NCBI GenBank assembly: GCA_002840685.1
Contig: PHBU01000002.1
Coordinates: 1 to 64,000, forward strand
From: Chloroflexi bacterium HGW-Chloroflexi-6
GTDB lineage: Bacteria > Chloroflexota > Anaerolineae > Anaerolineales > Villigracilaceae
Direction of reading: 5' to 3'
Length of the DNA stretch: 64,000 bases
Made by a program: the position numbers and the translations under genes
Shown here: piece by piece, positions 13,061 to 21,494 of the stretch
Position numbering within the stretch: the first letter of the stretch is position 1
Layout: each line of letters starts with the position of its first letter
The notes under the pieces: generated by a model
What the model was told of the DNA's origin: nothing
The model's database searches: none
The model's input: only the letters and a program-made list of their open reading frames with translations

Positions 13061-16000
13061 TTAGTGGAACTGTTGCTTGCCCACAATCAATTGTATGTCT
13101 AGCCTGGACAGGAAAATATCGCGCAGTTCTGGTGTATTGGCGTGGTCAGCAATCAACTTCACTTCAGCACATGCCCGCTCTAGCCATTCGGTGGCAGCCG
13201 GCATATTGCCGCTTTCCCCTTCCAACCTTGCGAGAACCGCGCACATTTCCCAGGTCTCGCGGTGCGCGCCTATTTCATCGGATAAAACCAGCGCATCACA
13301 AAGCGTTTGGTACGCATTTTTTGTATCTCCAGCCGCTAATTCTATTTTTGCGCGCAAAAATAATATGCCGGGTTTGAAATGGCGCAACTTCAATTCGTCA
13401 AATTTTCCTAGCAGTTGCTCAACGCAATGGTTGGCGCACTTCAGTTCGCCATTTGCCAGCGCCAACTCTGCTTCCGCCTCCAAAATGGAATGAGTTTCCC
13501 ACCAGCCTTCATAAGTCTGCCAGTGTAGATCAAAATTCTCCCAGCCCTTTTGCACAGCCGTCTGTGCCTCTCCCAAATTCCCGCGGCGTATTTCCACCAA
13601 AGCGAGCATGGCAAAAGCGGGGCCGCGCCCGGTCAGGCTGGTCTGATCTTGATGGCTGATTGCTCTTTGAACGTGGTCGATTGCTGCATCGTAGTCGCCC
13701 AGGTCATAGTAACACCACGCCAGTTGTTGAAAAATATCGATCCATAGCCCAGACAGGAACCGGCGGGATTCATCCGATTTCAGCGCGGGTAGTAATATTT
13801 CGAACACCCGATCATATTCACCGCGCAGGATGTGGATCGCGTTTTGGGTGGTTGCCAGGGCATAGACCGATGTGGGGCTGCCCAGCACTTCGTTTGCCCG
13901 ATATGCTTCACCCAGCAAAGATGTGGCAGCATCGAAGTTCCCAGTCTCCAACTGAATGATTGCCAGGTTATGCAAACAACTTAACACTCTCGGGTGCTGA
14001 CCCAGGTCAAGGAATATCGCCATCGCTTCCGCCAGGGCTGACTCGGCTTGCTCAAGCTGACCGAGCGAGATGAACGCCACGCCAAGTTCCAGCTTGACCA
14101 AAGCCAACTGCTCGCGCCAACCAGTCTTTTTTGCTAATTCTTCAGCGGCGCGAAGATGGGCAATGGCTGGCGCAATTTGTCTGTTGCCGAATTTGTGCGC
14201 CCGTGCCAAACTCAACTCGATTTGTTGTTGTGCTTGCATATCCCCCAGCACTTGCGCCAAGGATAAAGCCTGCCCTGCCAATTCTCGTGCCAGATCTATG
14301 TTTTGTGTGTCGTAAGGCATGGGCAGCAAAACACAGCGTGCTAGAAGAGATGCCAGTTGCATTTCGTGGCTGTCACGCGCCAAAGCCTGTGTTTGCATTT
14401 CATCGTAAATGGTCAGGGCCTGGCGGTGATGAAATTCCAGTTCGTATGCCTTGCCAAGTTGCAGGTAGAGATGTTGGCAGGTTACCGTACTTGCTTCGGC
14501 TTTTGACTCGATCAAGAGCGAGCGGGCGGTTTCATAATGCCCTGTCGCAGTTGTCACTTCATAAAAGCACATGGCTTCATCGCCTGCGTTCAAACTGTGT
14601 TCAAAAGCAAATCGCCATTCCTTCGCAGATAAGGCGTGATATGCCAGTTCTGCCGAGGGGGTTTTAACTTCTGACAGCGCTGTTAAAGCCCGCCGATGAA
14701 AAACTTCGCGGCGCGCTTCGCTAATCTGCTTGTAAACGACTTCCCGTATGCGGTCGTGGGAGATGCTGTAGGGGCGGGTTTCGTTGCGGACTTCCACGAT
14801 CAGACGGGCTGACAACAGCTCATCGAGGGCATCCAGGCTGTTTTGTTCGTCAGTTCCCGAAACCTTGCGTAAAAGATCAAAACTGCAATTGCGTCCGATC
14901 ACGGCGGCAGCGGCCAATACGGCCAAAGTCGGCTGGCTTAGCCATTCGAGACGCGACAGAATCACACTCTGGATGCTGGGTGCTAATAAGCGGGAATCAA
15001 TGGATTTCAAATTATTCAATGTCGCTAGTGGGTCGAGAGTGGGGCTGGATGTTTCTGTGCCCATCCAAACCAACGCACCGTAATCTTCGAGCGAGGAAAG
15101 GATCTCAAGCACAAAAAAAGGCTGACCGTTCGTTTCCATCGTCAGCCAGGCAGAGAGGGCGGCAACGCCCTCCAGGGTTTCACCCACCAGGGATTGGATT
15201 ATCTCCTGAATCGCAGAAGCCTGTACGGGCGGCAGGGAGAGGCGGGTCACTGGGATGTCGCGGATCAAAACACTCATCCAGTCACGGAATCCAGTTGTGC
15301 GCGCAAGCGATTCCTCGCGTATCAGAACCAGAAGCAGGGTCCGGCTGTGACTGGCGCGCCAACTTCGTGAGAGATAGTGGAGCAATTCCAAAGTGCCCGC
15401 ATCAGCCCATTGCAAATCATCCATAACCAGAATCAGCGGTTTTCGCTTAGACAGGGATACGCCGAGGCGGGCAATTGCCTCGAACAACCTCGATCTGGCG
15501 GTTGCTTCGTCACCGATGGCGGCTGGCAGGTCGGGGTAGCGCTCGCGCAGTTCGGGCAGGATGCGGGTGAGTTCGGCTAGCCAGGCATCGTCGAGCAGAT
15601 CTTCCGGGGCGTTCTCGCGCTCCAGTCGATCACGTAAAGCGTCGATAATTGGCTGGTAAGGCAAGCCGCCGCTGGTTTCGTAAACCTGTCCGCGCACAAG
15701 GTCTGCGCCATGCGTACCCGCCCATTTTAGAAATTCTTCCGCCAGGCGTGTCTTTCCCATGCCAGATTCGCCTGATACCACAACAAACTGTGGCTTGCCT
15801 TCCTGCGTGAGGTGGAAGGTTTGTACCAGATTTCGATATTCATTTGAGCGACCTACAAAGGGGATGAAAAGACGGTCGCCCCGCGCCTCAGCCTGATTCT
15901 CCAATATGGATGAAGCAGTTTCGCTGGAGCGGATGTATGCCAGCACTTCTTCGGTTTCGGAGGCTGGCTCAACGCCCAATTCTTTGCCCAACAAAGCGCG

Positions 16001-16672
16001 GCAGGTTTCATAAACCTGCAAAGCGCTTGAACGATCTTGGTTGAGAAAATGCAGGCGCATTAAGCGGCGGTATGCACTTTCGTTCAAATGATCCAATGCC
16101 AACCATTGGTTGACTGTCTCGATGGCGGGGGCAATAAGATGGTTTTCGAGTTGGTGATTTGATAATCGCTCGTGGATCAGGTTAAGGCGCGCCCCAATCA
16201 CATTGCGCTGAATCACAATCCAATCGTTGAAGGCGGGCGTATCAGGCAGGGAAAAGGCTTCAAGAAAAGGTCCGCGGGCGACTGCGACTGCATTTTGCAA
16301 CAGGGTAATGGCAGGCGGCGCAAGCTGGAGCGGCTGGGTATCGGTTGTCGCTTGTGCGGCCAGGTTCAAGTCGAGAAAGGCGAGGCTTGATGCATTGAAT
16401 CGGATGCGGTCGCCTTCAATCTTTAAGAGATCATCCACACCCCATAAAGCCTGCTTGATGCGCCCGAGCGTGCTGCGCAAAGAGAACTGGGCCTGGCGGG
16501 TCCCGCTCTCGGGCCAGAAGATGGCTTGCAGTTTTTCGCGCGGGTGAGTGCCAGATTCAACTACCAGATAGACAAATAGCGCCAACGCCTTGCGGGCAGC
16601 GAATTTAACAGGTTTTCCGTTATAAAAAAACTCGGGAGCACCCAGAAGCCTTATTTCCAAACCGTCCGACAC
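13061..16672 (-). CDS. BTAD/SARP-type transcriptional activator with AAA ATPase and TPR region
   Basis: A protein of 1203 aa. GTG start at 16672 with AGGAG 7 bases upstream. Residues about 1-95 are an OmpR-like winged helix (IRLLGAPEFFYNGKPV, LRSTLGRIKQALW). About 95-250 is the bacterial transcriptional activation domain (LDHLNESAYRRLMRLHFLNQ, EVLAYI). About 270-600 is a STAND-like ATPase: Walker A GESGMGKTRLAEEF and Walker B LILVMDDLQWAD. From about 660 to the end are TPR-type repeats. This architecture is common in Actinobacteria and Chloroflexota, where a signal read by the TPRs and ATPase gates DNA binding. Direct repeats TGTCACGC 11 bases apart sit just upstream and are candidate binding sites. 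Target genes are unknown. Confidence 0.9.
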   Translation of the reverse strand: MSDGLEIRLLGAPEFFYNGKPVKFAARKALALFVYLVVESGTHPREKLQAIFWPESGTRQAQFSLRSTLGRIKQALWGVDDLLKIEGDRIRFNASSLAFLDLNLAAQATTDTQPLQLAPPAITLLQNAVAVARGPFLEAFSLPDTPAFNDWIVIQRNVIGARLNLIHERLSNHQLENHLIAPAIETVNQWLALDHLNESAYRRLMRLHFLNQDRSSALQVYETCRALLGKELGVEPASETEEVLAYIRSSETASSILENQAEARGDRLFIPFVGRSNEYRNLVQTFHLTQEGKPQFVVVSGESGMGKTRLAEEFLKWAGTHGADLVRGQVYETSGGLPYQPIIDALRDRLERENAPEDLLDDAWLAELTRILPELRERYPDLPAAIGDEATARSRLFEAIARLGVSLSKRKPLILVMDDLQWADAGTLELLHYLSRSWRASHSRTLLLVLIREESLARTTGFRDWMSVLIRDIPVTRLSLPPVQASAIQEIIQSLVGETLEGVAALSAWLTMETNGQPFFVLEILSSLEDYGALVWMGTETSSPTLDPLATLNNLKSIDSRLLAPSIQSVILSRLEWLSQPTLAVLAAAAVIGRNCSFDLLRKVSGTDEQNSLDALDELLSARLIVEVRNETRPYSISHDRIREVVYKQISEARREVFHRRALTALSEVKTPSAELAYHALSAKEWRFAFEHSLNAGDEAMCFYEVTTATGHYETARSLLIESKAEASTVTCQHLYLQLGKAYELEFHHRQALTIYDEMQTQALARDSHEMQLASLLARCVLLPMPYDTQNIDLARELAGQALSLAQVLGDMQAQQQIELSLARAHKFGNRQIAPAIAHLRAAEELAKKTGWREQLALVKLELGVAFISLGQLEQAESALAEAMAIFLDLGQHPRVLSCLHNLAIIQLETGNFDAATSLLGEAYRANEVLGSPTSVYALATTQNAIHILRGEYDRVFEILLPALKSDESRRFLSGLWIDIFQQLAWCYYDLGDYDAAIDHVQRAISHQDQTSLTGRGPAFAMLALVEIRRGNLGEAQTAVQKGWENFDLHWQTYEGWWETHSILEAEAELALANGELKCANHCVEQLLGKFDELKLRHFKPGILFLRAKIELAAGDTKNAYQTLCDALVLSDEIGAHRETWEMCAVLARLEGESGNMPAATEWLERACAEVKLIADHANTPELRDIFLSRLDIQLIVGKQQFH

Positions 16673-16689
16673 ACAGCATCTCCTGTTTT

Positions 16690-16708
16690 TGTCACGCTTC
16701 TGTCACGC
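16690..16708. promoter_or_regulatory. Direct repeat with 11-base pitch upstream of the BTAD gene
   Basis: TGTCACGC at 16690-16697 and again at 16701-16708, exactly one helical turn apart and 18-36 bases before the GTG start. SARP/OmpR-type activators are known to bind direct repeats with 11-base pitch, so autoregulation is possible. Confidence 0.4.
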
Positions 16709-16944
16709 CCGCAAAGTAGACTTATCTTGTCGAAGTTATCTGGTTTGAAGGCTGTTAGTTAAAATTTGGCATTGGTGGGTAAAGACTTTAAAGAGTTAAT
16801 CATTATAAATTGAAAACAGTTCCCAAGACGAGAATGAGAATTTATAGTGACTATCTTTTGTAACCTGTATAAGGAAAAAATCCCGAAGCGCACCGCGGAA
16901 GATATTTTTAGTGAGGTTTGTCTATATTTTAGAAAGGTTTTGCC

Positions 16945-17181
16945 ATGTCACAACTTGCACAGTTAGGTTCGGGCACTATTTGGATTTGTCATCATTGCAA
17001 CATTTGGTGGGGCAGTGATAGTGGTCATCAGACAACCACCAATTTTTTGAAGAAGCTTGATGATGCGGGCTTATTGCCTTCCTGGGAAAATTATCGTGGC
17101 TGGCAACTAATAGAAAAGCAGGAATCGGTTTGTCTGGAATGCGGAGATCACCTCATCTTGCCCGCCTTGCAAGCAAATTAA
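16945..17181 (+). CDS. Small zinc-binding protein
   Basis: A protein of 78 aa with a GAAAGG ribosome site. Two cysteine clusters, ICHHCNIWW (CxxC, residues 14-17) and VCLECGDH (CxxC, near 68), can form one zinc ribbon around a helical middle (TTTNFLKKLDDAGLLPSW). No family recognised. It stands alone between the BTAD gene, which is divergent, and the SH3b membrane protein on the same strand 118 bases on. Confidence 0.6.
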   Translation: MSQLAQLGSGTIWICHHCNIWWGSDSGHQTTTNFLKKLDDAGLLPSWENYRGWQLIEKQESVCLECGDHLILPALQAN

Positions 17182-17299
17182 GGCTGTAACATCGTTAAAA
17201 CGAAAACGGCGTGAGACAACTGCCTCGAGCTGTTTTTTGCTAACCGAAAAATCTATCATAGCATCAATTTCTCTCTAAAAAATTCATAAGGAAAATTAC

Positions 17300-18334
17300 A
17301 TGGCTGACAAAATTGCTTTTGGATCACCAGGGTGTGGGTACCTGATCATTGGCGGTCTGGGTGCGGGGCTATGCCTTGCCCTGATCCTTCTTTTGAGTTT
17401 CTTCGGTATGAATTTCGCCTGGGAAACGGTTGGAGCCGGTGACGCCGTGGCTGTACAGGTGGAGCAGACTGTGGTTGCGCGGCAAACCGCCGATGCCCTG
17501 GCTGCACAACAGACCCAGGCTGCGGTTGAGCAGCAAGCCCTGGGCACGGCCCTGGCTGTACAGTTGACCCAGCTTGCGGCCCCCCAGGATGCCGCTGACC
17601 AGGATGCCGCTGCCGCCCCCGATGCTGTCGATCCCAATAGTGGCATACAGCCGATTGCTCCGGTTGCCGATCCGAACAGCGGCGAGCCTCAGGTGAGTAT
17701 CCGCTTGCAAGCAAATGTGCGCAATGGTCCCGGCATAACCTGCAAGGCGGTCAGCGCTTTGCTCAAAGATTCCGTGGTGCCGGTTTTAGCAAAAAATAAA
17801 GATGGGAGCTGGCTTCTGATTAGACTGCCAGATGGAACAAATGGCTGGGTTGCCGCTTCGGTAACCAATGCTGCGGGTGTAGACATTTCAAGCTTTTCCG
17901 TGGCGAGCAACCCCCCGGTTTGCCCGCCGCCAGCAACCGCCACCCTAACACCCACGCCCACTTCGGCCGCCGCCGCGACCGCCACTTCCACGCCAAAGAC
18001 CGCTGGTCCCACACAGTTGGAGAAGACCTCCTGGCAGGTCGACTTTGCCTTCAGTGGCGGCAGTGATCGTCTACAGGTGACGTTTACCCAAAACGGCAGT
18101 GTGCTCAGCGGTTCAAACCGCGACAACAACGCCGAGCTCGACATCATCACTAATGGAACAGTGACGGGAAACACCGTGGTGATCACCTTTACGTTGTCGA
18201 ACGCTGGTAGCCCACGCGGCAGCATTACGTGCATTGGGACGATCTCGGGTTCACCCCAGACGATCTCGGGCACGTTCAGTTCGACAGAAGCCAATGGCAG
18301 CGTTGGCCCTAGCGGAAGTTGCACCTTCCGCTAA
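17300..18334 (+). CDS. Membrane-anchored SH3b protein with beta-rich C-terminal domain
   Basis: A protein of 344 aa; AAGGA precedes the ATG. Residues about 13-38 form a transmembrane helix. About 45-95 is Gln/Ala/Val-rich (QTTVVARQTADALAAQQTQ-like), probably coiled. About 132-200 is an SH3b domain (VSIRLQANVRNGPGITCKAV, GSWLLIRLPDGTNGWVAASV). About 210-235 is a Thr/Pro/Ala linker. The last 100 residues are a beta domain with alternating strands (WQVDFAFSGGSDRLQVTFTQ). Extracellular exposure is expected. The same anchor-SH3b plan appears in the plasmid-like element at 3308. Two terminators follow. Confidence 0.75.
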   Translation: MADKIAFGSPGCGYLIIGGLGAGLCLALILLLSFFGMNFAWETVGAGDAVAVQVEQTVVARQTADALAAQQTQAAVEQQALGTALAVQLTQLAAPQDAADQDAAAAPDAVDPNSGIQPIAPVADPNSGEPQVSIRLQANVRNGPGITCKAVSALLKDSVVPVLAKNKDGSWLLIRLPDGTNGWVAASVTNAAGVDISSFSVASNPPVCPPPATATLTPTPTSAAAATATSTPKTAGPTQLEKTSWQVDFAFSGGSDRLQVTFTQNGSVLSGSNRDNNAELDIITNGTVTGNTVVITFTLSNAGSPRGSITCIGTISGSPQTISGTFSSTEANGSVGPSGSCTFR

Positions 18335-18404
18335 CGGAAGCAGTGACGTTTACCCTGGCAGCCACTCGGAGTTCTCCGGTAAACGCTGGGACTTTGGGAC
18401 TAAC

Positions 18405-18440
18405 AAGAACTCCCGCTCGCAATGAGCGGGAGTTCTTTTC
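18405..18440 (+). terminator. Terminator after the SH3b gene
   Basis: AAGAACTCCCGCTC-gcaat-GAGCGGGAGTTCTTTT: perfect 12-base stem with T-run, 70 bases after the stop codon. Confidence 0.85.
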
Positions 18441-18508
18441 GTGAGCCACCAAGGTGGGCATGTATGTAGGCACACTTTTGAAGCGCGGGCGCTTGTGAGC
18501 AAAGAGAA

Positions 18509-18543
18509 ACCCCGCTCATAGTGAACGGGGTGTTTTTTTTTTG
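18509..18543 (+). terminator. Second terminator-like hairpin
   Basis: ACCCCG-c-TCA-tag-TGA-a-CGGGGT followed by G and a long T-run. Together with the previous one it fills most of the 320-base gap between 18334 and 18657, which holds no gene. Confidence 0.7.
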
Positions 18544-18656
18544 GCTATTCAGCAAGGATGGAGAGTTGTAACTATTTCTGTGATGTCTCTTTGGTGTTTC
18601 TTCGGCATGATTAGGTTACGTTTATCTTGATCATTACCTTCTATCCGGAATCTGGG

Positions 18657-18992
18657 CTATGTGTATTGTTTATTTAAGCGACTCCATTCTTCTCCAGAGA
18701 TGAGATACAAATTGCGTTTATCCATCCAGGCCTGGACAATGGTATATGCAAGTGTGTTATTTCTCAGGATCACTGTTGTCAGAAATTTTAGGAGTGAATC
18801 TGCTTTAACAGTTTGCAGTGTAGCGATGGTACGCGTTGAAAAACCAATCTGTGCTAAAAGCCGGGCAGGCGCAGGTTTATGAGTGAACGCGGTCACCGAT
18901 GTTTTGTCATCATCCACGAACCTGGCAGACTTAAATTTGACGAACCGATTTTTTAACAACATTCGGGCAGCTGCAGAATTTTTTGTTGGCAT
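18657..18992 (-). CDS. Unknown small protein
   Basis: A protein of 111 aa from ATG 18992, with GGAGG 6 bases upstream; the track start 31 codons earlier lacks one. The N-terminus is basic (MPTKNSAAARMLLKNRFVKF), and the rest is predicted helical with a hydrophobic middle (LLKFLTTVILRNNTLAYTIV). No family recognised. It is isolated, between two convergent terminators and a gene-free region. Confidence 0.5.
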   Translation of the reverse strand: MPTKNSAAARMLLKNRFVKFKSARFVDDDKTSVTAFTHKPAPARLLAQIGFSTRTIATLQTVKADSLLKFLTTVILRNNTLAYTIVQAWMDKRNLYLISGEEWSRLNKQYT

Positions 18993-19283
18993 TTTGTGCC
19001 TCCTTCCATGAACAAATGAGATGAGTTTGAAAATCTTACGTTGGCGATGCTGGCTTTCGGGTTGTCTCGCATTGGGGTTACTCATTTGTTTGTTGTTTGC
19101 TCAAAGGATTTGAACAACAAATCGAATTCAAATTCTTGCAAACATGGGTGTTGTCAGGCTTTTGGTTTGCCAAACAAGAAAAAGCTTCTCGTAAAAAAGT
19201 TTTTGCGCCAGCAAATAGTGTATCTGTGGTGGGTGGAATGATCATGGTGGTTTTATTGGCGGCTCCTTTCAGGTGTTGGCCGG

Positions 19284-19321
19284 GAAAACAAAAAAGCGCT
19301 CCCTGAAACTCAGGGAGCGCT
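19284..19321 (-). terminator. Minus-strand terminator
   Basis: Perfect 12-base stem AGCGCTCCCTGA/TCAGGGAGCGCT (19295-19321). On the minus strand it is followed by TTTTTTGTTTT, so it would end leftward transcription coming from the Trypco1-type gene. Confidence 0.7.
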
Positions 19322-19448
19322 GATAAACAGGCCCAATACACCCTGGGAGCCGCGCTGCGGACAAAAAGAATCCGAACACGACCGGGAACGCAATAATATG
19401 ATTATTTTATGCGGTTTGCGAAATTTGTCAAGTTTTTCACCGCGAATA

Positions 19449-19600
19449 CAGGGCTTTCACAAAGTACGTGGAGTATCACTACAAGGCACACTTTGCCGAA
19501 GCAGTCTCCTTTTAAAATGGGAAATACCTGGTCGGGAGAAGATTGCTTTGTCGCAAACCCCATTTTCTCAATAACATTTGGCTACTTTGTGAAAGCCCTG
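19449..19600. mobile_element. MITE-like element with 18-bp terminal inverted repeats
   Basis: CAGGGCTTTCACAAAGTA (19449-19466) and its exact reverse complement (19583-19600) bound a 152-base non-coding segment. No clear target-site duplication is visible. The sub-motif TTTCACAAAGTA recurs at about 60758 beside an inverted TTTGTGAAAG. Confidence 0.5.
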
Positions 19601-19685
19601 GTAAGGCAGGTTGGAAACGCTTACAAGGCCAACTTGCCAACACTATAGCCTGTCTGAACGCCTATTTTTAGTGGGAACACAAGAG

Positions 19686-20018
19686 TTAATTTTCTTTCTT
19701 TTTCTTCCATTTAAGAGTTATTTCATAATTTACTTCACCCCCAACCTTACCAACAGCAAAGATTCCCGCCTCCCCAATCGCCTTTAAACCAAATTTAATT
19801 TCCGCTTCATCGACATGCAAATCTTCAAACTCTCGCAAAACAGCTTTTGCAGCTGATTTAACACCTGAAAAAGATTGGATAAATTTTTCTTTTGCATCTC
19901 TTATAGTAATCTCGTTTTGCTGCTCCACCCCGAAGTTATCAGTTTCTTTTTTATCTGTGGAAGATATCTCAACTAAAACATTACCTTCTTCAAGTTCATA
20001 TTTTATGAAGTTGCCCAT
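19686..20018 (-). CDS. Trypco1-type (CU044_2847-like) protein
   Basis: A protein of 110 aa. The pattern of an N-terminal strand pair, a central helix (SFSGVKSAAKAVLREFEDLH), then VDEAEIKFGLKAIGEAG and a terminal strand ending in VNYEITLKW, matches the small CU044_2847 or trypsin-co-occurring domain 1 family (family hallmark: veFGlk...aeaG....f.vtl.W). These proteins are named for their association with trypsin-like and NTPase proteins in bacterial conflict systems. Here a trypsin-NB-ARC gene lies 1.5 kb away, but on the other strand and across an IS remnant. It may be an adaptor or substrate of that protease; this is inference. Confidence 0.65.
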   Translation of the reverse strand: MGNFIKYELEEGNVLVEISSTDKKETDNFGVEQQNEITIRDAKEKFIQSFSGVKSAAKAVLREFEDLHVDEAEIKFGLKAIGEAGIFAVGKVGGEVNYEITLKWKKKKEN

Positions 20019-20199
20019 ATAACCTCCGAATTATTGCTGATTGTAAGCGCTTATCATCCAGCTACTTATTCAAGCCTTTATTGTATGATTGCATGTATAA
20101 TTATACCAATTCATTAAAGTTTGTACTGTTTTTGATTTGGCAAATTAAAGGGTAACCTGCTTAGAGCGTTTTATGAACTTTTGACTTTGGTAAACTCTG

Positions 20200-20990
20200 A
20201 TGATGAGCAGAAAAGCCTATCCCAGTGATGTAACAGATGAAGAATTGGCCTTTGTCGCGCCCTATTTGATGTTGATGAGAGAAGATGCCCCGCAACGCGA
20301 TTATGAATTGCGAGAAGTCTTCAACGGGGTGCGGTATGTTGTCCGCACTGGATATCCGTGGCGTTCCTTGCCACACGTTTTGCCACCTTGGGTGGCAGTC
20401 TACCAACAATCACAGCGTTGGATTGCACCAAGGTGTTTGAAGCCATCGTTCACGATTTGCGAGCCCTGCTTCGCTTGGCGAAAGGCAAGCAAGAGCAACC
20501 CACCGCAGCGATTTTTGATGGCCGCACGATGCAGTCCACGCCCGAAAGCGGAGAACGTGCCGGATACGACGGGCACAAAAAGCGAAAAGGTAGCAAAATC
20601 CATCTGGCAGTAGACACATTAGGGTATCTTTTGGCTTTGCATGTTACACCAGCCAATGAGCAAGAGCGTGTCCAAGTCCAGATATTGGCTGAAAAAGTTC
20701 AGGAAGTGACCGGGAATTCAGTTGAAATTGCCTATGTCGATCAAGGCTATACCGGTGAAAATGCTGAACAAGCCGCAAAGCAGGCTGGTATTGAGTTGAT
20801 GGTGGTCAAACTACCAGAAGCAAAGAAAGGTTTCGTTCTCCTACCGAGACGATGGGTTGTTGAACGTAGTTTTGCTTGGACGGCTCGATTTCGTAGATTG
20901 GCGCGAGATTTCATGCGAGGCGCACACCTGTTTGGAGCACAAAGACATACTCTGTCTCCCAAAAGCCATCTGGGTCGCGTGGGGCGGTGA
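20200..20990 (+). pseudogene. IS5-type transposase, frameshifted and 3'-altered
   Basis: Frame one (20200-about 20425) reads MSRKAYPSDVTDEELAFVAP and continues to [13 protein letters not shown]. Frame two continues as [20 protein letters not shown], then [39 protein letters not shown] and [20 protein letters not shown]. Together they match IS5-family DDE transposases (D in FDGR, D in YVDQGY, E in VVERSF). The frame change occurs near the Trp codon around 20425. The last 25 residues ([17 protein letters not shown]) do not resemble the usual family ending, and no terminal inverted repeat pair was found, so the right end appears lost. Probably inactive, although some IS5 relatives use programmed frameshifting. 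Confidence 0.8.
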
Positions 20991-21494
20991 AGAATCACCA
21001 GAGCCTAAATACTTGTGGCGTTATCTGCATTGTTATCCAGTTGAGTATTGGTATTGTTTTGTCATGCAAAGTTTGTATTGGGCTTTGCGCATACTTAGCT
21101 CACTAGTACAGGGCGAGTGTTAGAGCGACCTGATACGGCTTATCACTTAGAATTTTGGGCGGGCACATCCAATTGGCGTTGATACATCATGCCTAGTAGA
21201 AAAACAAACGGAATTGACACCTGGAAGAGTTTGCCAAGGAATGGACGATAGTTGTGTTCGGAGTGGTACACCAACCAAGCGCCAAAAACGTGCAAAAATG
21301 CTCTTGGATGAAAAAAGGGAAAGGATGCCAAAGAATGAGTCTAGTACGCTTTGATATCGTCAAAAAAGATAAACAGGCTATCTCTGCGACTTGAAATTGG
21401 ATTATTTAGGGTCCGTTCACGCCATCGGCTAATACTAGATAGGTTCACCTAGTGTAAACTCAAAAATTTAAATATCATCTTGAACAGGCAGTTC
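20991..21494. other. Gene-free stretch between IS remnant and trypsin-NB-ARC gene
   Basis: About 500 bases without a credible gene. The short ORFs have no recognisable features. A promoter for the next gene is expected here, but I see no convincing -35/-10 pair or operator. Confidence 0.4.

Larger units (their letters stand above)
18993..19685. other. Gene-free, AT-rich stretch with a hairpin and a MITE-like repeat
   Basis: About 690 bases with no credible gene; the short ORFs have no recognisable features. It contains the strong stem at 19295-19321 and the inverted-repeat element at 19449-19600, both listed separately. It marks the left edge of the AT-rich island. Confidence 0.5.
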
